From an uncultured Bacillaceae bacterium (lineage in GTDB: Bacteria; Bacillota; Bacilli; Bacillales; Bacillaceae_L): 64,000 nt of DNA. The position numbers and the translations under genes were made by a program. This document shows positions 47,525 to 56,744 of this stretch, one piece after another. The notes beneath the pieces were generated by a model. The model did no database searches, had not been told where the DNA came from, and saw nothing but the letters and a program-made list of their open reading frames with translations. Location: contig CANMHG010000001.1 of NCBI GenBank assembly GCA_947497585.1, positions 558,001-622,000 of the forward strand, read 5' to 3'. The number at the start of each line of letters is the position of its first letter. Position 1 is the stretch's first letter.

Positions 47525-47914
47525 CTACTCTACTTCGTAACCTGCTTCTTTCCACGCGTTCGTTCCACCTTCTATAAAGGAAACATCGGTAAAGCCCATC
47601 TTATGTAATAAGTATGCACCAAGTGCAGCTTGTCCTCCTGCACCACATGTCGTAATGACTTTTTGATTTCTGTCTGCTAAGCGTGGTTCGCGTAAATGCT
47701 CAGGTAATTCTAAGTCAGCGCGAATTGGTAACATTCCAAGCGAAATGTTCATGCTACTCGGAATCAATCCACATGCACCCGCCGCTTCTTTCTCTTGTAC
47801 ATCAATGACTAACGTATCTTTGTTTCCTTGAATCTGCTCTTTTGCCTCAGCTGAACTGATTGCTTTAACATGTTCACGAGCCTCTGCTACCATTTGTTTA
47901 AATGTTATTGCCAT
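47525..47914 (-). CDS. Rhodanese-like domain protein
   Basis: A 129-residue single rhodanese domain with the active-site cysteine in TTCGAGGQA (instead of the usual CxxGxR) and an acidic LVIDVQEKEA region. Members move sulfane sulfur, or possibly selenium; the substrate is unknown. AGGAGG lies 10 nt before the ATG at 47914 and 4 nt before an in-frame ATG at 47920; both are possible. The long upstream frame to 48067 is not supported. Confidence 0.85.
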   Translation of the reverse strand: MAITFKQMVAEAREHVKAISSAEAKEQIQGNKDTLVIDVQEKEAAGACGLIPSSMNISLGMLPIRADLELPEHLREPRLADRNQKVITTCGAGGQAALGAYLLHKMGFTDVSFIEGGTNAWKEAGYEVE

Positions 47915-48121
47915 AATCATGCTTCCTCCTAAATTTATTTTCATATAAGTCATATTAAGTTTTACCCTTAGTTGTGCATTTTTAACCTGCTTTCTAATTC
48001 CTATTAAAATTTCATTAAACTTAAACTTTATCCCCCTGTTGGAAGTATTTGTATGAATGAAATACACATTTAATCAAACGATAAGGATAACCAATTCATT
48101 CTAATTATGGCAGGTGGTAGC

Positions 48122-48295
48122 TTGTTCAAATTATTTATCGCAATCATTATATTAATACTTTTACCTGGATGTTCCTCCAAAGAACCCAATGGGAATTCAG
48201 TTGCTCCTTTAACAGAAGATAGCCATGATGATTTAATAACTGAAGAAAAACTAAAGATTATCAACTCGAGCACAAATGGCAGCCCTAATGGATAG
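48122..48295 (+). CDS. Small lipoprotein
   Basis: A 57-residue peptide if it starts at TTG 48122, which has AGGTGG 4-5 nt upstream. It then reads MFKLFIAIIILILLPGCSS, a compact lipoprotein signal with lipobox LPGC, and a short hydrophilic mature part. An ATG at 48107 in the same frame is possible. No family recognised. Confidence 0.6.
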   Translation: MFKLFIAIIILILLPGCSSKEPNGNSVAPLTEDSHDDLITEEKLKIINSSTNGSPNG

Positions 48296-48370
48296 AATGT
48301 CAGCGGATTTTGAAAATAGATTAAAATAATAAATAAGTTTTCTTACACTATTTTTTAAAGGAGTACATTC

Positions 48371-49756
48371 ATGGAGATGTCTAATCTTTACCGTAAAGAA
48401 AACGACACATTAGGTGAAATCAAGGTACCTGTGTCAGCTTACTATGGTTCACAAACCCAGAGAGCTGTTGAAAATTTTCAGATTAGCGGAATTCGACTTC
48501 CTAGATCGTTCATTAAGGCTCAAGGGATTATTAAAGCATCAGCTGCAACCGCCAATATGCAAATTGGAAAACTGCCAAAGGACAAAGGAAAAGTAATTGT
48601 TCTTGCCTCAGAAGAAGTTGCACAGGGTGTGTGGGATAAGCACTTTGTGGTCGATGTGTACCAAGCGGGTGCAGGTACCTCACAAAATATGAACGCCAAT
48701 GAAGTCATTGCACATCGAGCCATAGAGTTGCTAGGAGGTTCATTAGAAGACCACCTTGTTCATCCGAACGACGATGTAAATATGTGCCAGTCTACAAATG
48801 ATACCTTTCCCTCTGCTATAAATATGGCGGCTGCAGAAAACCTTGTTCAAAGGCTACTCCCTGCTATACAACAGCTACAACAAGAACTAGAAAAAAAGGC
48901 TGTAGAATTAATGCCTATACTCAAAAGTGGACGAACCCACTTACATGATGCTGTACCAATACGGTTAGGACAGGAGTTCTCTGGCTATGCAGATACGATT
49001 AAACAATCGTACGAAGCCATTGAATCGGCACTCGATTCACTTTACGAGATTGGATTAGGTGGAAGCGCAATAGGTACAAAAATGAATGTACATCCCCAAT
49101 ACCCTACAATAGTATTACAGGAAATATGTAGGCGAACCAACCTTCCTTTCCGTCAACCAACCAATCTATTTAGATTTCAGCAAAACACGGGAGCTGCAAT
49201 ACGTACCATGTTAGCTCTCAAGGAGTTAGCTATTCATTTAATAAAGATAACTAGCGACTTACGTTTATTAAGTTCAGGTCCTAGAACAGGCATAGCCGAA
49301 ATAACCCTACCTTCGGTTCAACCAGGATCAACGATTATGCCAGGGAAAGTAAATCCAGCGATTTTAGAGATGACACATATGGTTTGTTGCCAAATTATTG
49401 GGTATGAAACGGCAATCAGTACAGCTGGTACAGGAAGTCAACTCGAGATAAATGTGTTTATGCCTGTCATTGCCCATACGCTTCTTCATTCAATTGAACT
49501 GTTATCAAACACAATTCCAACACTTGTGGTGAAGTGTATCAATGGAATAAAGGCAGATGAGATAATGTGTGAAAAGTCATTAGAGGAAAGTCTAGCCTTA
49601 GTGACTGCACTTAGCCCTAAATTGGGGTATGATCTCTCATCTCAAATAGGTAAACAAGCAGATGAAGAAAAGAAAACAATTAAACAAGTTCTCCACGAAA
49701 AAGGATTATTAACACCTGAGCTTGAACAGTTATTAAATCCTAGAAGCATGGTTTAA
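48371..49756 (+). CDS. Aspartase/fumarase superfamily lyase, probably aspartate ammonia-lyase
   Basis: 461 residues. The superfamily signature is GSTIMPGKVNPAILE. Several segments look more like aspartase than fumarase: DAYYG-like SAYYGSQTQRAVENF at the start, GAGTSQNMNANEV, and LRLLSSGPRTG. One unusual point is NMCQSTND, where both families normally have Ser instead of Cys. Catalyses reversible ammonia or water addition to fumarate; aspartate deamination is preferred here, but fumarase or another substrate is possible. AAAGGAG precedes the ATG. Confidence 0.8.
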   Translation: MEMSNLYRKENDTLGEIKVPVSAYYGSQTQRAVENFQISGIRLPRSFIKAQGIIKASAATANMQIGKLPKDKGKVIVLASEEVAQGVWDKHFVVDVYQAGAGTSQNMNANEVIAHRAIELLGGSLEDHLVHPNDDVNMCQSTNDTFPSAINMAAAENLVQRLLPAIQQLQQELEKKAVELMPILKSGRTHLHDAVPIRLGQEFSGYADTIKQSYEAIESALDSLYEIGLGGSAIGTKMNVHPQYPTIVLQEICRRTNLPFRQPTNLFRFQQNTGAAIRTMLALKELAIHLIKITSDLRLLSSGPRTGIAEITLPSVQPGSTIMPGKVNPAILEMTHMVCCQIIGYETAISTAGTGSQLEINVFMPVIAHTLLHSIELLSNTIPTLVVKCINGIKADEIMCEKSLEESLALVTALSPKLGYDLSSQIGKQADEEKKTIKQVLHEKGLLTPELEQLLNPRSMV

Positions 49757-49769
49757 TTATAATGAAACA

Positions 49770-49810
49770 GGTGGGTTATCTTCTTCATCAAGATTACTCA
49801 CCTCTTGAAT
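49770..49810 (+). terminator. weak terminator after the lyase gene
   Basis: Interrupted stem AGGTG/CACCT with inner ATCTT/AAGAT, followed by a weak T-run. Confidence 0.4.
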
Positions 49811-49862
49811 TTTAGAAAGATTCTCCTATGAATTTATGGACAAGGGTCATAGCTTGGTTTTT

Positions 49863-49897
49863 CTGACATAAAATGTACAAGTTATATATTATGTCAG
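49863..49897. promoter_or_regulatory. inverted repeat before the LysE-type exporter
   Basis: Perfect 9-bp arms CTGACATAA and TTATGTCAG, 17 nt apart, ending in the ribosome binding site of the next gene. A likely operator or leader hairpin; no regulator gene adjoins it. Confidence 0.45.
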
Positions 49898-49909
49898 GAG
49901 TGAATTACA

Positions 49910-50542
49910 TTGAGTGTAAGTATTTTAATAAGTTATATATTTTTGGGGTTAACGCTCGCTGCTCCGATCGGACCGGTTAATTCAGCACGATTGGACAAGG
50001 GGATTAAAAATGGTTTCTGGCATGCCTGGATTGTCGGTGCTGGATCAATGATTGCAGACGCTTTTTTTATGCTATTAGTGTATATGGGAATGGTTCAGTT
50101 TTTAGATATACCTTTTGTACAAGTTTTCCTTTGGTTATTTGGCGGTTTCATATTAATTTATTCTGGAATCGAAAGTATCTTAGGTGTTAATTCATTAACC
50201 GTTTCCTATAGCAGACAAAAAGAATCACTCTTTAAATGTTTTATGACTGGGTTTATTATGTCAATTACAAGCCCCCTTTCAATTCTATTTTGGTTAGGAA
50301 TTTATGGGTCGGTCTTGGCTAAAACTGCACAGGTAAATGGTACAGGTGAATTGCTATTATACAGTTCGATGATTTTTATTGGTCTTACGCTGTGGGATAT
50401 CTTTGTAGCTGCTTTATCTAGTAGTTTTCGAAAGTTCCTTAATAGTAGAATTTTAATCTCAATTTCTGTTATATCTGGTCTATCATTGATAGGATTTGGT
50501 GTATATTTCGGGTATCAAGGTCTTGTTGCATTATTTGGATAA
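49910..50542 (+). CDS. LysE/RhtB family exporter
   Basis: A 210-residue inner-membrane exporter with six hydrophobic segments and the family opening TLAAPIGPVNSARLDKGIKNG. Such proteins export amino acids, for example lysine, threonine or homoserine lactones; the substrate here is unknown. The start is TTG with AGGAG 9 nt upstream. Confidence 0.9.
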   Translation: MSVSILISYIFLGLTLAAPIGPVNSARLDKGIKNGFWHAWIVGAGSMIADAFFMLLVYMGMVQFLDIPFVQVFLWLFGGFILIYSGIESILGVNSLTVSYSRQKESLFKCFMTGFIMSITSPLSILFWLGIYGSVLAKTAQVNGTGELLLYSSMIFIGLTLWDIFVAALSSSFRKFLNSRILISISVISGLSLIGFGVYFGYQGLVALFG

Positions 50543-50585
50543 ATCAGAAGGATTCATATAATTTCTAATTAGCATAATAAATAAA

Positions 50586-50618
50586 AAAGGAGACTAATCA
50601 ATCTAGTTTCCTTTTAAT
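50586..50618 (+). terminator. terminator of the exporter gene
   Basis: Arms AAAAGGA..ACTA and TAGT..TCCTTTT with one mismatch. Confidence 0.75.
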
Positions 50619-50628
50619 TTATATTTAG

Positions 50629-50655
50629 GTTTACGATAATCTAATTATCGTAAAC
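50629..50655. promoter_or_regulatory. perfect 12-bp palindrome upstream of the MerR/B12 regulator
   Basis: GTTTACGATAAT and ATTATCGTAAAC separated by CTA, with no terminator T-run. It lies 124 bp before the regulator start and may be an operator; no other role is visible. Confidence 0.5.
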
Positions 50656-50778
50656 TATTGGCAATATTGATTGAGATTGCAAATCCGGATAACAAAAATG
50701 GTGTAATTTTCTTTTGATAACGATTATAGCTAGCCTTTTTGTATAATTTATGTATAATTACTAAGAGGAGGCGATGTT

Positions 50779-51669
50779 ATGTACACAATAAAAAAGGTTT
50801 CGGATCTAGTTGGTATACCTTCTGTAACGATACGAGCATGGGAGAATAGATATCATATCATCACTCCGCATCGAACCGAGGGTGGTCACCGGTTATATAG
50901 TCAAAATGATATTGATACATTAATATGGTTGAAAAAACAAATTGAAGAAGAAGGCTTGAAAATAAGCGATGCCATTCGTCTACTAAAGCAATCTCCTGAA
51001 TTAGAAATAAGTCCCACAAGCCAAGTGAGTGAGATTAAGCATTCAACCTTTATGGAACTAACGGATAAATTGTACGACTATCTAATAAAGTTTGACTCGG
51101 ATAAGTCAAACCAAATTATTGATTTTGCTTTTTCCATGTATCATTATGAGGATGTATTTCATAAAGTGTTTGTACCAATATTGTACCGTGCAGGTGATGA
51201 TTGGGAATCAGGAAAAATAACTGTTGCTCAAGAACATTTTTCAAGTGAATTGATTCTCCGACGCTTTACTCAATTCTTCCGTATTCTCCCGATTAATAAA
51301 AACCTGCCTAAGGTATTGGCCTTTTGTCCAGAAGGGGAAAATCATCAATTGGGATTAATGCTTTATAGTTTATTTCTAAGGAAAAAAGCTCATGATGTGG
51401 TCTACCTAGGGCCAAATACTCCATTACCGGGTTTGACAGACTTGATTATAGCTAATAATATCTCAATCGTGGCTATCTCGCTTACCAATTCGAGATACGA
51501 AGAACAAGTTACAGCTTGGATATATGAATGCTTACAAGTGAAAAAGGATATTATGTTCATACTAGGTGGAAAGGGATTTGAAAAGTCTAAAACTCCGCAA
51601 AACTCTTTTATTTTAAATACAGATAGTGACTGGGAAAAAGTGTATGATTCAATTATTAAAAAGAAATAG
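50779..51669 (+). CDS. MerR family regulator with B12-binding domain (CarH/LitR-like photoreceptor)
   Basis: 296 residues: an N-terminal MerR winged helix (residues 1-70), a four-helix B12-capping domain (about 90-170), and a C-terminal Rossmann B12 domain. Two features of light-sensing CarH proteins are present: the W-x9-EH motif at Trp142 ... Glu152-His153, and the cobalamin motif E-x-H-x-x-G with His189. Known CarH proteins bind adenosylcobalamin in the dark, repress, and let go in the light. No carotenoid genes lie nearby, so the target is unclear. GAGGAGG precedes the ATG. A second TATAAT pair lies just upstream. Confidence 0.88.
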   Translation: MYTIKKVSDLVGIPSVTIRAWENRYHIITPHRTEGGHRLYSQNDIDTLIWLKKQIEEEGLKISDAIRLLKQSPELEISPTSQVSEIKHSTFMELTDKLYDYLIKFDSDKSNQIIDFAFSMYHYEDVFHKVFVPILYRAGDDWESGKITVAQEHFSSELILRRFTQFFRILPINKNLPKVLAFCPEGENHQLGLMLYSLFLRKKAHDVVYLGPNTPLPGLTDLIIANNISIVAISLTNSRYEEQVTAWIYECLQVKKDIMFILGGKGFEKSKTPQNSFILNTDSDWEKVYDSIIKKK

Positions 51670-51703
51670 ACCCATGCTTTTTTAAAAGCGTGGGTCTATT
51701 TTA
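51669..51703. terminator. terminator between the MerR/B12 and EAL genes
   Basis: Arms AGACCCATGCTTTT and AAAAGCGTGGGTCT (one G-T pair), with T-rich sequence after; convergent genes. Confidence 0.85.
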
Positions 51704-51711
51704 TCTTTTAT

Positions 51712-52755
51712 CTACTTATAAATGAAATCATTGTCTAATGTTACTATCGGAGTGGGTTGAGGTTTTGAGAAATAATACCCTTGAAATAGGTCATATCCCA
51801 TTTCAATTAGATATTCTAAATCTTCTTTACGCTCAATTCCCTCCGCTAAAGCTAGTGCACCCATATCATGTGTGATACACAGTACCCTTTTAGCAACCTT
51901 TTGTTTTGAAATATCTTTACTTACGCCATTCGTAAATTCTATGGCAAGTTTTACGAAATCCGGATCCATCTTTTTAAGTGTTTCTAAATCATTAAAGCCT
52001 ACACCAACATCATCTAATGCATATTTGAAGCCATGAGATCGATAGTAATTCAGGATTCTCATTAAATGGTTTAAGTCCTTTACCTCGTCTGTTTCCACAA
52101 CCTCAAACACAACTTGCTCCGGTTTTATATCCATTTGTTTAATTAATTCGAAAGTAGAGGCAAGACAATGCTCAGGCACATAAATGGCTGTAGGGATAAA
52201 ATTGATGAATATCATCTTATCTCCTAGAACTGATGCATTGCGTACAGCTTCTAATCGACAAGCCCGATCTAATGAAAACACACGATTTCTAATTCTAGCA
52301 GCCTCGAACATTTTAAACGGAGGAATAATGTTTCCATTTTCATCTAGTCCCCTAGATAAAAGTTCCTGACCAATAATATGCAACTGCCCCTCTTCTATTC
52401 CAACAATAGGTTGATAGTGAGTACAGATTGTTCTATTTTTAATTACATCATCTATCCAGATCGCTTCTCTTTCAGCTTTAAATAAGGACAACCGCTTTTT
52501 TTCTTTAACATTTTCTAATGGATTAACTACCTCTGATTGAACTGCATAAATAGATTCTATATCCATATGTGCTTCAAGATAATCCATTAAATCATATAGA
52601 ATCGATTCAATTATCCAAAAGGTATGTTTATCTATTTGCTTCCACATTGCAGCAGAATAGTCACAGAAATAATGTATTAGCTGATCTATGTTTTGGTCTA
52701 CACTGAAAAATACAGTATATCCTCTTTCTTTAGGTTGACAAACATCACAAATCAT
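51712..52755 (-). CDS. EAL domain cyclic di-GMP phosphodiesterase
   Basis: 347 residues with an EAL domain in the C-terminal 250. Active-site positions look intact: ELLSR (ExLxR), NFIPTAIY, FEVVETDEV, DDVGVGFNDLETL, VKL, EGIERKEDLE and the GYYFSKP end. It should hydrolyse c-di-GMP. The first 90 residues form an uncharacterised domain starting MICDVCQPKERGY. It lies next to the CarH-like regulator, convergently, so a light link is possible but unproven. Confidence 0.9.
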   Translation of the reverse strand: MICDVCQPKERGYTVFFSVDQNIDQLIHYFCDYSAAMWKQIDKHTFWIIESILYDLMDYLEAHMDIESIYAVQSEVVNPLENVKEKKRLSLFKAEREAIWIDDVIKNRTICTHYQPIVGIEEGQLHIIGQELLSRGLDENGNIIPPFKMFEAARIRNRVFSLDRACRLEAVRNASVLGDKMIFINFIPTAIYVPEHCLASTFELIKQMDIKPEQVVFEVVETDEVKDLNHLMRILNYYRSHGFKYALDDVGVGFNDLETLKKMDPDFVKLAIEFTNGVSKDISKQKVAKRVLCITHDMGALALAEGIERKEDLEYLIEMGYDLFQGYYFSKPQPTPIVTLDNDFIYK

Positions 52756-52820
52756 TTAGTACTCTCCCCTTTTTCACCTTAGACAACTATTATACGATGT
52801 TTTAGTACTAATTGACTATA

Positions 52821-52852
52821 AAAAAGGACCAAAAAGCAAATGCTTATTGGTC
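52821..52852 (-). terminator. hairpin downstream of the EAL gene promoter side / end of symporter gene
   Basis: Arms GACCAA..AGC and GCT..TTGGTC beside an A-run; on the minus strand it follows the symporter stop and has a U-run, so it terminates that gene. Confidence 0.75.
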
Positions 52853-52859
52853 AGATATG

Positions 52860-54350
52860 TTATGAAACTCTATTTTTTGTTTTTTTGATTTTCGTTAATT
52901 CGGTTTTAATATAAGAAAGAAATTCATTCGCTTTTTGCTCAGGAGCTTTTGATACTAAACTTACCGTAATGAAGAGAGTTGTTGAAATGAGCAGTCCCCA
53001 AATTCCTGAAGCGATTCCGAATGGTTTAATCTTTGCAAATTCAAGGTAAAGAACGATTACCCCACTAACAATAACACTTGTCATTACACCTGCAGCTGTT
53101 CCTCTTTTCCAGAAAAACGCACCAATAATTGCAGGTACAGTAACCAATAATCCAGCAGATGATGCAACTGATAAAACAGCAATTAAACTAACATTCATTT
53201 GTGCGAATAGATAGGCTAAGATTGCAATGACAGGAATGACTAGCTTACCTACTAATAGCTGGTGCTGATCATTTGATTTCTTAGATAGACTTCCATAAAC
53301 ATCACGTGCAAATAATGAGGATAACGTTAATAAAATCGAATCAATAGTTGAAATAGCAGCAGCCATAATCCCAACCATAACAATTGCCCCTAAAACAGGT
53401 GGAACTAATTCAGAAGAAAGAATCATAGGTGTTGCAAGGTCTGCATTTTCAAGTCCTGGGAACATGACTAGTGCTGAAAAGCCCCAGACTACAGAAACGA
53501 TTGTATAGATAAAACCAAATACTAAGAATCCCATTAGCATTCTTTTTAGACTTCCTAGTGAATCAGGCATAAATAGCCTTTGGCTAACCTGAGGGTTAGA
53601 TAAACTAAAAAAGAACCATGGTACGGTTAAACCTAAGAATGTTAAGAAACTAAAGAATTTATTCCCTGGAACCGTCAAAAATTCCGAATGACTTGTTTCA
53701 AGAGTATTAAAGAATCCACTGACTCCACCTAAGCCATTTACGATTAACACAACAACGATCGTAGCAGTAATGATCATCACTAATGCCTGCAATGAGTCAG
53801 TCCATGCAACTGAACGAATCCCTGCAATATAAGAGAAGACGATTGCGAGAACTGTTGCGATAATAACACCGGTAGTAAACGGAATAGCATTATTCGTTAC
53901 CCCGGATAGTAAATAGCCAACACCTGCGAGTTGAACTGCACTATAAGGTATTAAAAAGATACAAGATGCAATTGCAACGATGGCAGCTACCTTTTTATTT
54001 TGATAACGATCGCCCAACATTTCGGAAGGAGTAACATAGCCATATTTCTTCCCTACAAGCCAGAACCTCGGTCCGAAAATAGCTACTAAAGAGACTCCCA
54101 TGAAATAAATAATTTCAAATCCATATGCACCAACCCCACCTTTATACGTTAAGCCTGCTAAACCTACGAGCATAAATGCACTATATGTTGTTGCACTATA
54201 ACTTAGGGCAGAAACAAAACCGCCAAGTTTCCGTTCACCAAGGAAATAGCTTTCCATACTTGTTTGATTACCACTTCTAGATAAGTACGCAATATATAAA
54301 GATACAACAATATAAATGCCTAGGGTCCACCAAACTAAGGTTGTACTCAT
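52860..54350 (-). CDS. Sodium:solute symporter (SSS family)
   Basis: A 496-residue protein with 12-13 membrane segments of the SSS family (PutP/PanF/acetate group), including the conserved YLGERKLGGFVSALSYSATTYS, the sodium-site region and IMAAAISTIDSILLTLSSLFARD. Substrate unknown: pantothenate, proline, acetate and other solutes occur in the family. It overlaps the start codon region of a 62-residue membrane partner by 4 nt, so they are translationally coupled. Confidence 0.88.
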   Translation of the reverse strand: MSTTLVWWTLGIYIVVSLYIAYLSRSGNQTSMESYFLGERKLGGFVSALSYSATTYSAFMLVGLAGLTYKGGVGAYGFEIIYFMGVSLVAIFGPRFWLVGKKYGYVTPSEMLGDRYQNKKVAAIVAIASCIFLIPYSAVQLAGVGYLLSGVTNNAIPFTTGVIIATVLAIVFSYIAGIRSVAWTDSLQALVMIITATIVVVLIVNGLGGVSGFFNTLETSHSEFLTVPGNKFFSFLTFLGLTVPWFFFSLSNPQVSQRLFMPDSLGSLKRMLMGFLVFGFIYTIVSVVWGFSALVMFPGLENADLATPMILSSELVPPVLGAIVMVGIMAAAISTIDSILLTLSSLFARDVYGSLSKKSNDQHQLLVGKLVIPVIAILAYLFAQMNVSLIAVLSVASSAGLLVTVPAIIGAFFWKRGTAAGVMTSVIVSGVIVLYLEFAKIKPFGIASGIWGLLISTTLFITVSLVSKAPEQKANEFLSYIKTELTKIKKTKNRVS

Positions 54351-54535
54351 TCCGAATCACCCCAATTTCTTGTGAAAAGATAGTTAATAACGATGATTGC
54401 TATTGCTAGTATCGTCCATAGTAAGAAGCTTCCATACCAAGCCGTTACATTTGATAGGACAGTATATGGAAGTATGTAACCTAGTAATATAATGACTACA
54501 ATCATAAGGCCCCATTTTACTTCACGTGACGTCAA
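54347..54535 (-). CDS. Small membrane partner of the SSS symporter
   Basis: A 62-residue protein with two membrane helices (about 10-30 and 35-57). The TTG start at 54535 has GGAGGG 7 nt upstream. Its stop overlaps the symporter start (ATGA type). Tiny two-helix genes before SSS symporters are common in Bacillus and are thought to act as accessory subunits, which is inference here. Confidence 0.75.
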   Translation of the reverse strand: MTSREVKWGLMIVVIILLGYILPYTVLSNVTAWYGSFLLWTILAIAIIVINYLFTRNWGDSE

Positions 54536-54689
54536 TAGAATTCCCTCCAATTTACCTAAATGTTATAAAAAACAAATTAAGTTCCATACTAATTATACAA
54601 TAGGATATACATGTGTAAAGACACTTTTAAAGAATGAAGTTAATTAAGATGTCTTTTAGTTTAAGCAATTGTTGCATTTTCTATAAAAG

Positions 54690-54730
54690 AAAAAAGTCTC
54701 TAGACCTAGTGAAGGGTTTTGAGACTTTTG
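54690..54730 (-). terminator. terminator of the BstA/YfiT gene
   Basis: Arms AAAAGTCTC and GAGACTTTT; the loop is long (20 nt). Confidence 0.65.
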
Positions 54731-54747
54731 TTTCTGAGTGGTCACCG

Positions 54748-55266
54748 TTACCAACCTTTACGGGTAATAAGAGTTGTGATATGTGCTAAATGGTGACGGC
54801 CGTGCCATGCGTATAAGCCAATATTTTTAGCCACTGGAATTTCTCCAGAGTCAGGATGGATAAACGTTTTTTGTAAGTCTTCTAGATTAAGGTTTCTTAA
54901 AAGAGAGACTAATCTTTTATGTAAAGAATCAAGCAAATTTAACGAAATTTCAATGGGTAACGTGTAATCTATATGCTCTGCCCATAGTGCTTCTTCGTAG
55001 GTTTTAATGACCGGCTTGTTTTCGGTCAATGCCAGTTTAATACGGATAAAGGCATTCATATGACTGTCTGATACATGATGTACTACTTGGCGAATGGTCC
55101 AACCTCCCTGTCGATAAGGGGTGTTCAGTTGATCATCATCTAATTTACTAACAACATCTCGAAGAAATACTGGTAGACATTCAATTTCAGTAATCCACTC
55201 TTCAATCACTTCACTAGTTAGTTCTCCAGTAAAATGAAACAATCCAACTGGAAATCTTTCATCCAT
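54748..55266 (-). CDS. DinB-fold bacillithiol transferase BstA (YfiT)
   Basis: A 172-residue DinB/YfiT four-helix protein beginning ERFPVGLFHFTGELT. The three-histidine metal site is visible in VHHVSDSH and in HGRHHLAH near the C-terminus. Members use Zn2+ to activate bacillithiol, the main Bacillus thiol, for detoxification. Length and opening match YfiT/BstA. Confidence 0.9.
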   Translation of the reverse strand: MDERFPVGLFHFTGELTSEVIEEWITEIECLPVFLRDVVSKLDDDQLNTPYRQGGWTIRQVVHHVSDSHMNAFIRIKLALTENKPVIKTYEEALWAEHIDYTLPIEISLNLLDSLHKRLVSLLRNLNLEDLQKTFIHPDSGEIPVAKNIGLYAWHGRHHLAHITTLITRKGW

Positions 55267-55390
55267 CTAATTCAACCCTTTCCTTTTCCTTAGCCAAATT
55301 ATAAATCTAAATATGAAGAAAATGTAATATTAATTCTATACTGTAACTATATATCATTTTATTTCAACTTGGAGGAAAAATTAGGTACAT

Positions 55391-56593
55391 TTATACCTCT
55401 TTCACTTTCCATTTAACTCTTTCAATTGGAGTAAGGGTTCCTATCAAGGCGATAGCACTACTTGCCAGTAAAATACCAGTTAGTCCTTCGAAGGCAACAA
55501 CCGATAATAGGCCAAAAATAACAAGGTCAAACGCTGAATCTAGTACAGAAATAAGTGATAAAGTAGTTGCACGTATTTCAGATGGAATTAAATCATTCTT
55601 TAACTGTGAGTAGATGGGTCTTCTAATGGCTTGCCCAATTCGTAATACAAAGAATGCGCCTATTACAACCCAAATCGATTCTCCTAGTATAGCTGATAGG
55701 AATAATCCAATAGCAGCTAGGCCTCCTGTTACTGTCATTAAGAACGTTCTTGGAAAGCGACTAGTAAACCACCCTACTGATTGGGACGCGAAAAAACCGA
55801 AAACTGCTGCAAGTGCATACAACACTCCTATCATTACAACGGGAACACCTGCATTAGTGAAAATAGGTTGATTAAATGCTTCATAAACAGAATCAGCTGG
55901 AATAAACACAAGAGTAAAGTTTAAAAACAAGAGTAATAGAGTTGGAGCTTTTCGTATTGCCTTGATTCCCGATTTAACTTGAGTGAATGGATTTTCCTTA
56001 TAATATCCGCCATAGTTGCTTGGATTTTTTACGAAGAAGATGAGGATCAATTCCACGAAATGAAAAGCTAAGCCTAAGGTAATTAAAAAGACAAATTGTT
56101 GATCCTGTAGGTCTTGTGCAAAATAGGCACCAAATAATACGGCCAAAATCATCGATACAAAACCAGCTGATTGGATTTTTCCCATTGCACGGTCCATACG
56201 GTGATGGTCGTTGTCTTCTTTAAGAGATTCATAGATTAAAGCTTCATCCGCACCTGAGAAAAATGTAACGGAAAGCCCGTTTAACGCACTAAATAGGAAA
56301 AACATCCAAGGGTCATGTGAGTATATTAAGACAACAATACTTATAATTTTTATAATTACTCCAATAAGAAAGGATACTTTTGCACCGAAACGGTCGGCAA
56401 CGACTCCACCTGGAACCTCACCCAGTAGTACAGCGCCACTCCAGAAGATTTGTAGCCATAGAATATGGATTGGCTCTAGTCCTCTTCCTAAGTAAAAGAG
56501 AGTTAATACTGGTGCAATAAAATTTATTGTTCCAAAAAAACGTACCCAAAACATCACTCGTATATTATGTGCAGATATTGATTGTATTTTCAT
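55391..56593 (-). CDS. MFS transporter
   Basis: A 400-residue major facilitator with about 12 membrane segments and the loop-2 motif GVVADRFGAK. The RPIYSQLKNDLIPSEIRATTLS segment is typical of uncharacterised Gram-positive MFS efflux proteins. Substrate unknown. Monocistronic, upstream of a short-chain dehydrogenase on the same strand but with about 150 nt between them. Confidence 0.88.
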   Translation of the reverse strand: MKIQSISAHNIRVMFWVRFFGTINFIAPVLTLFYLGRGLEPIHILWLQIFWSGAVLLGEVPGGVVADRFGAKVSFLIGVIIKIISIVVLIYSHDPWMFFLFSALNGLSVTFFSGADEALIYESLKEDNDHHRMDRAMGKIQSAGFVSMILAVLFGAYFAQDLQDQQFVFLITLGLAFHFVELILIFFVKNPSNYGGYYKENPFTQVKSGIKAIRKAPTLLLLFLNFTLVFIPADSVYEAFNQPIFTNAGVPVVMIGVLYALAAVFGFFASQSVGWFTSRFPRTFLMTVTGGLAAIGLFLSAILGESIWVVIGAFFVLRIGQAIRRPIYSQLKNDLIPSEIRATTLSLISVLDSAFDLVIFGLLSVVAFEGLTGILLASSAIALIGTLTPIERVKWKVKEV

Positions 56594-56710
56594 AAACTTC
56601 TCCTAGTATTTTAATCTAAGCAATTTTACCTTTAAAATTCTGAATAATCAAATGATATCAGCTTCCTGGTGTGTGTGTTAACTTACTTTTTAAAGTTTTC
56701 TTTAAACTCA

Positions 56711-56740
56711 CAAAAAAAAGCTTGGAAAAATTCCAAGCCT
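56711..56740 (-). terminator. terminator of the short-chain dehydrogenase gene
   Basis: An 8-bp stem GCTTGGAA/TTCCAAGC with an A-run on the plus-strand side (U-run on the transcript). Confidence 0.82.
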
Positions 56741-56744
56741 CATC

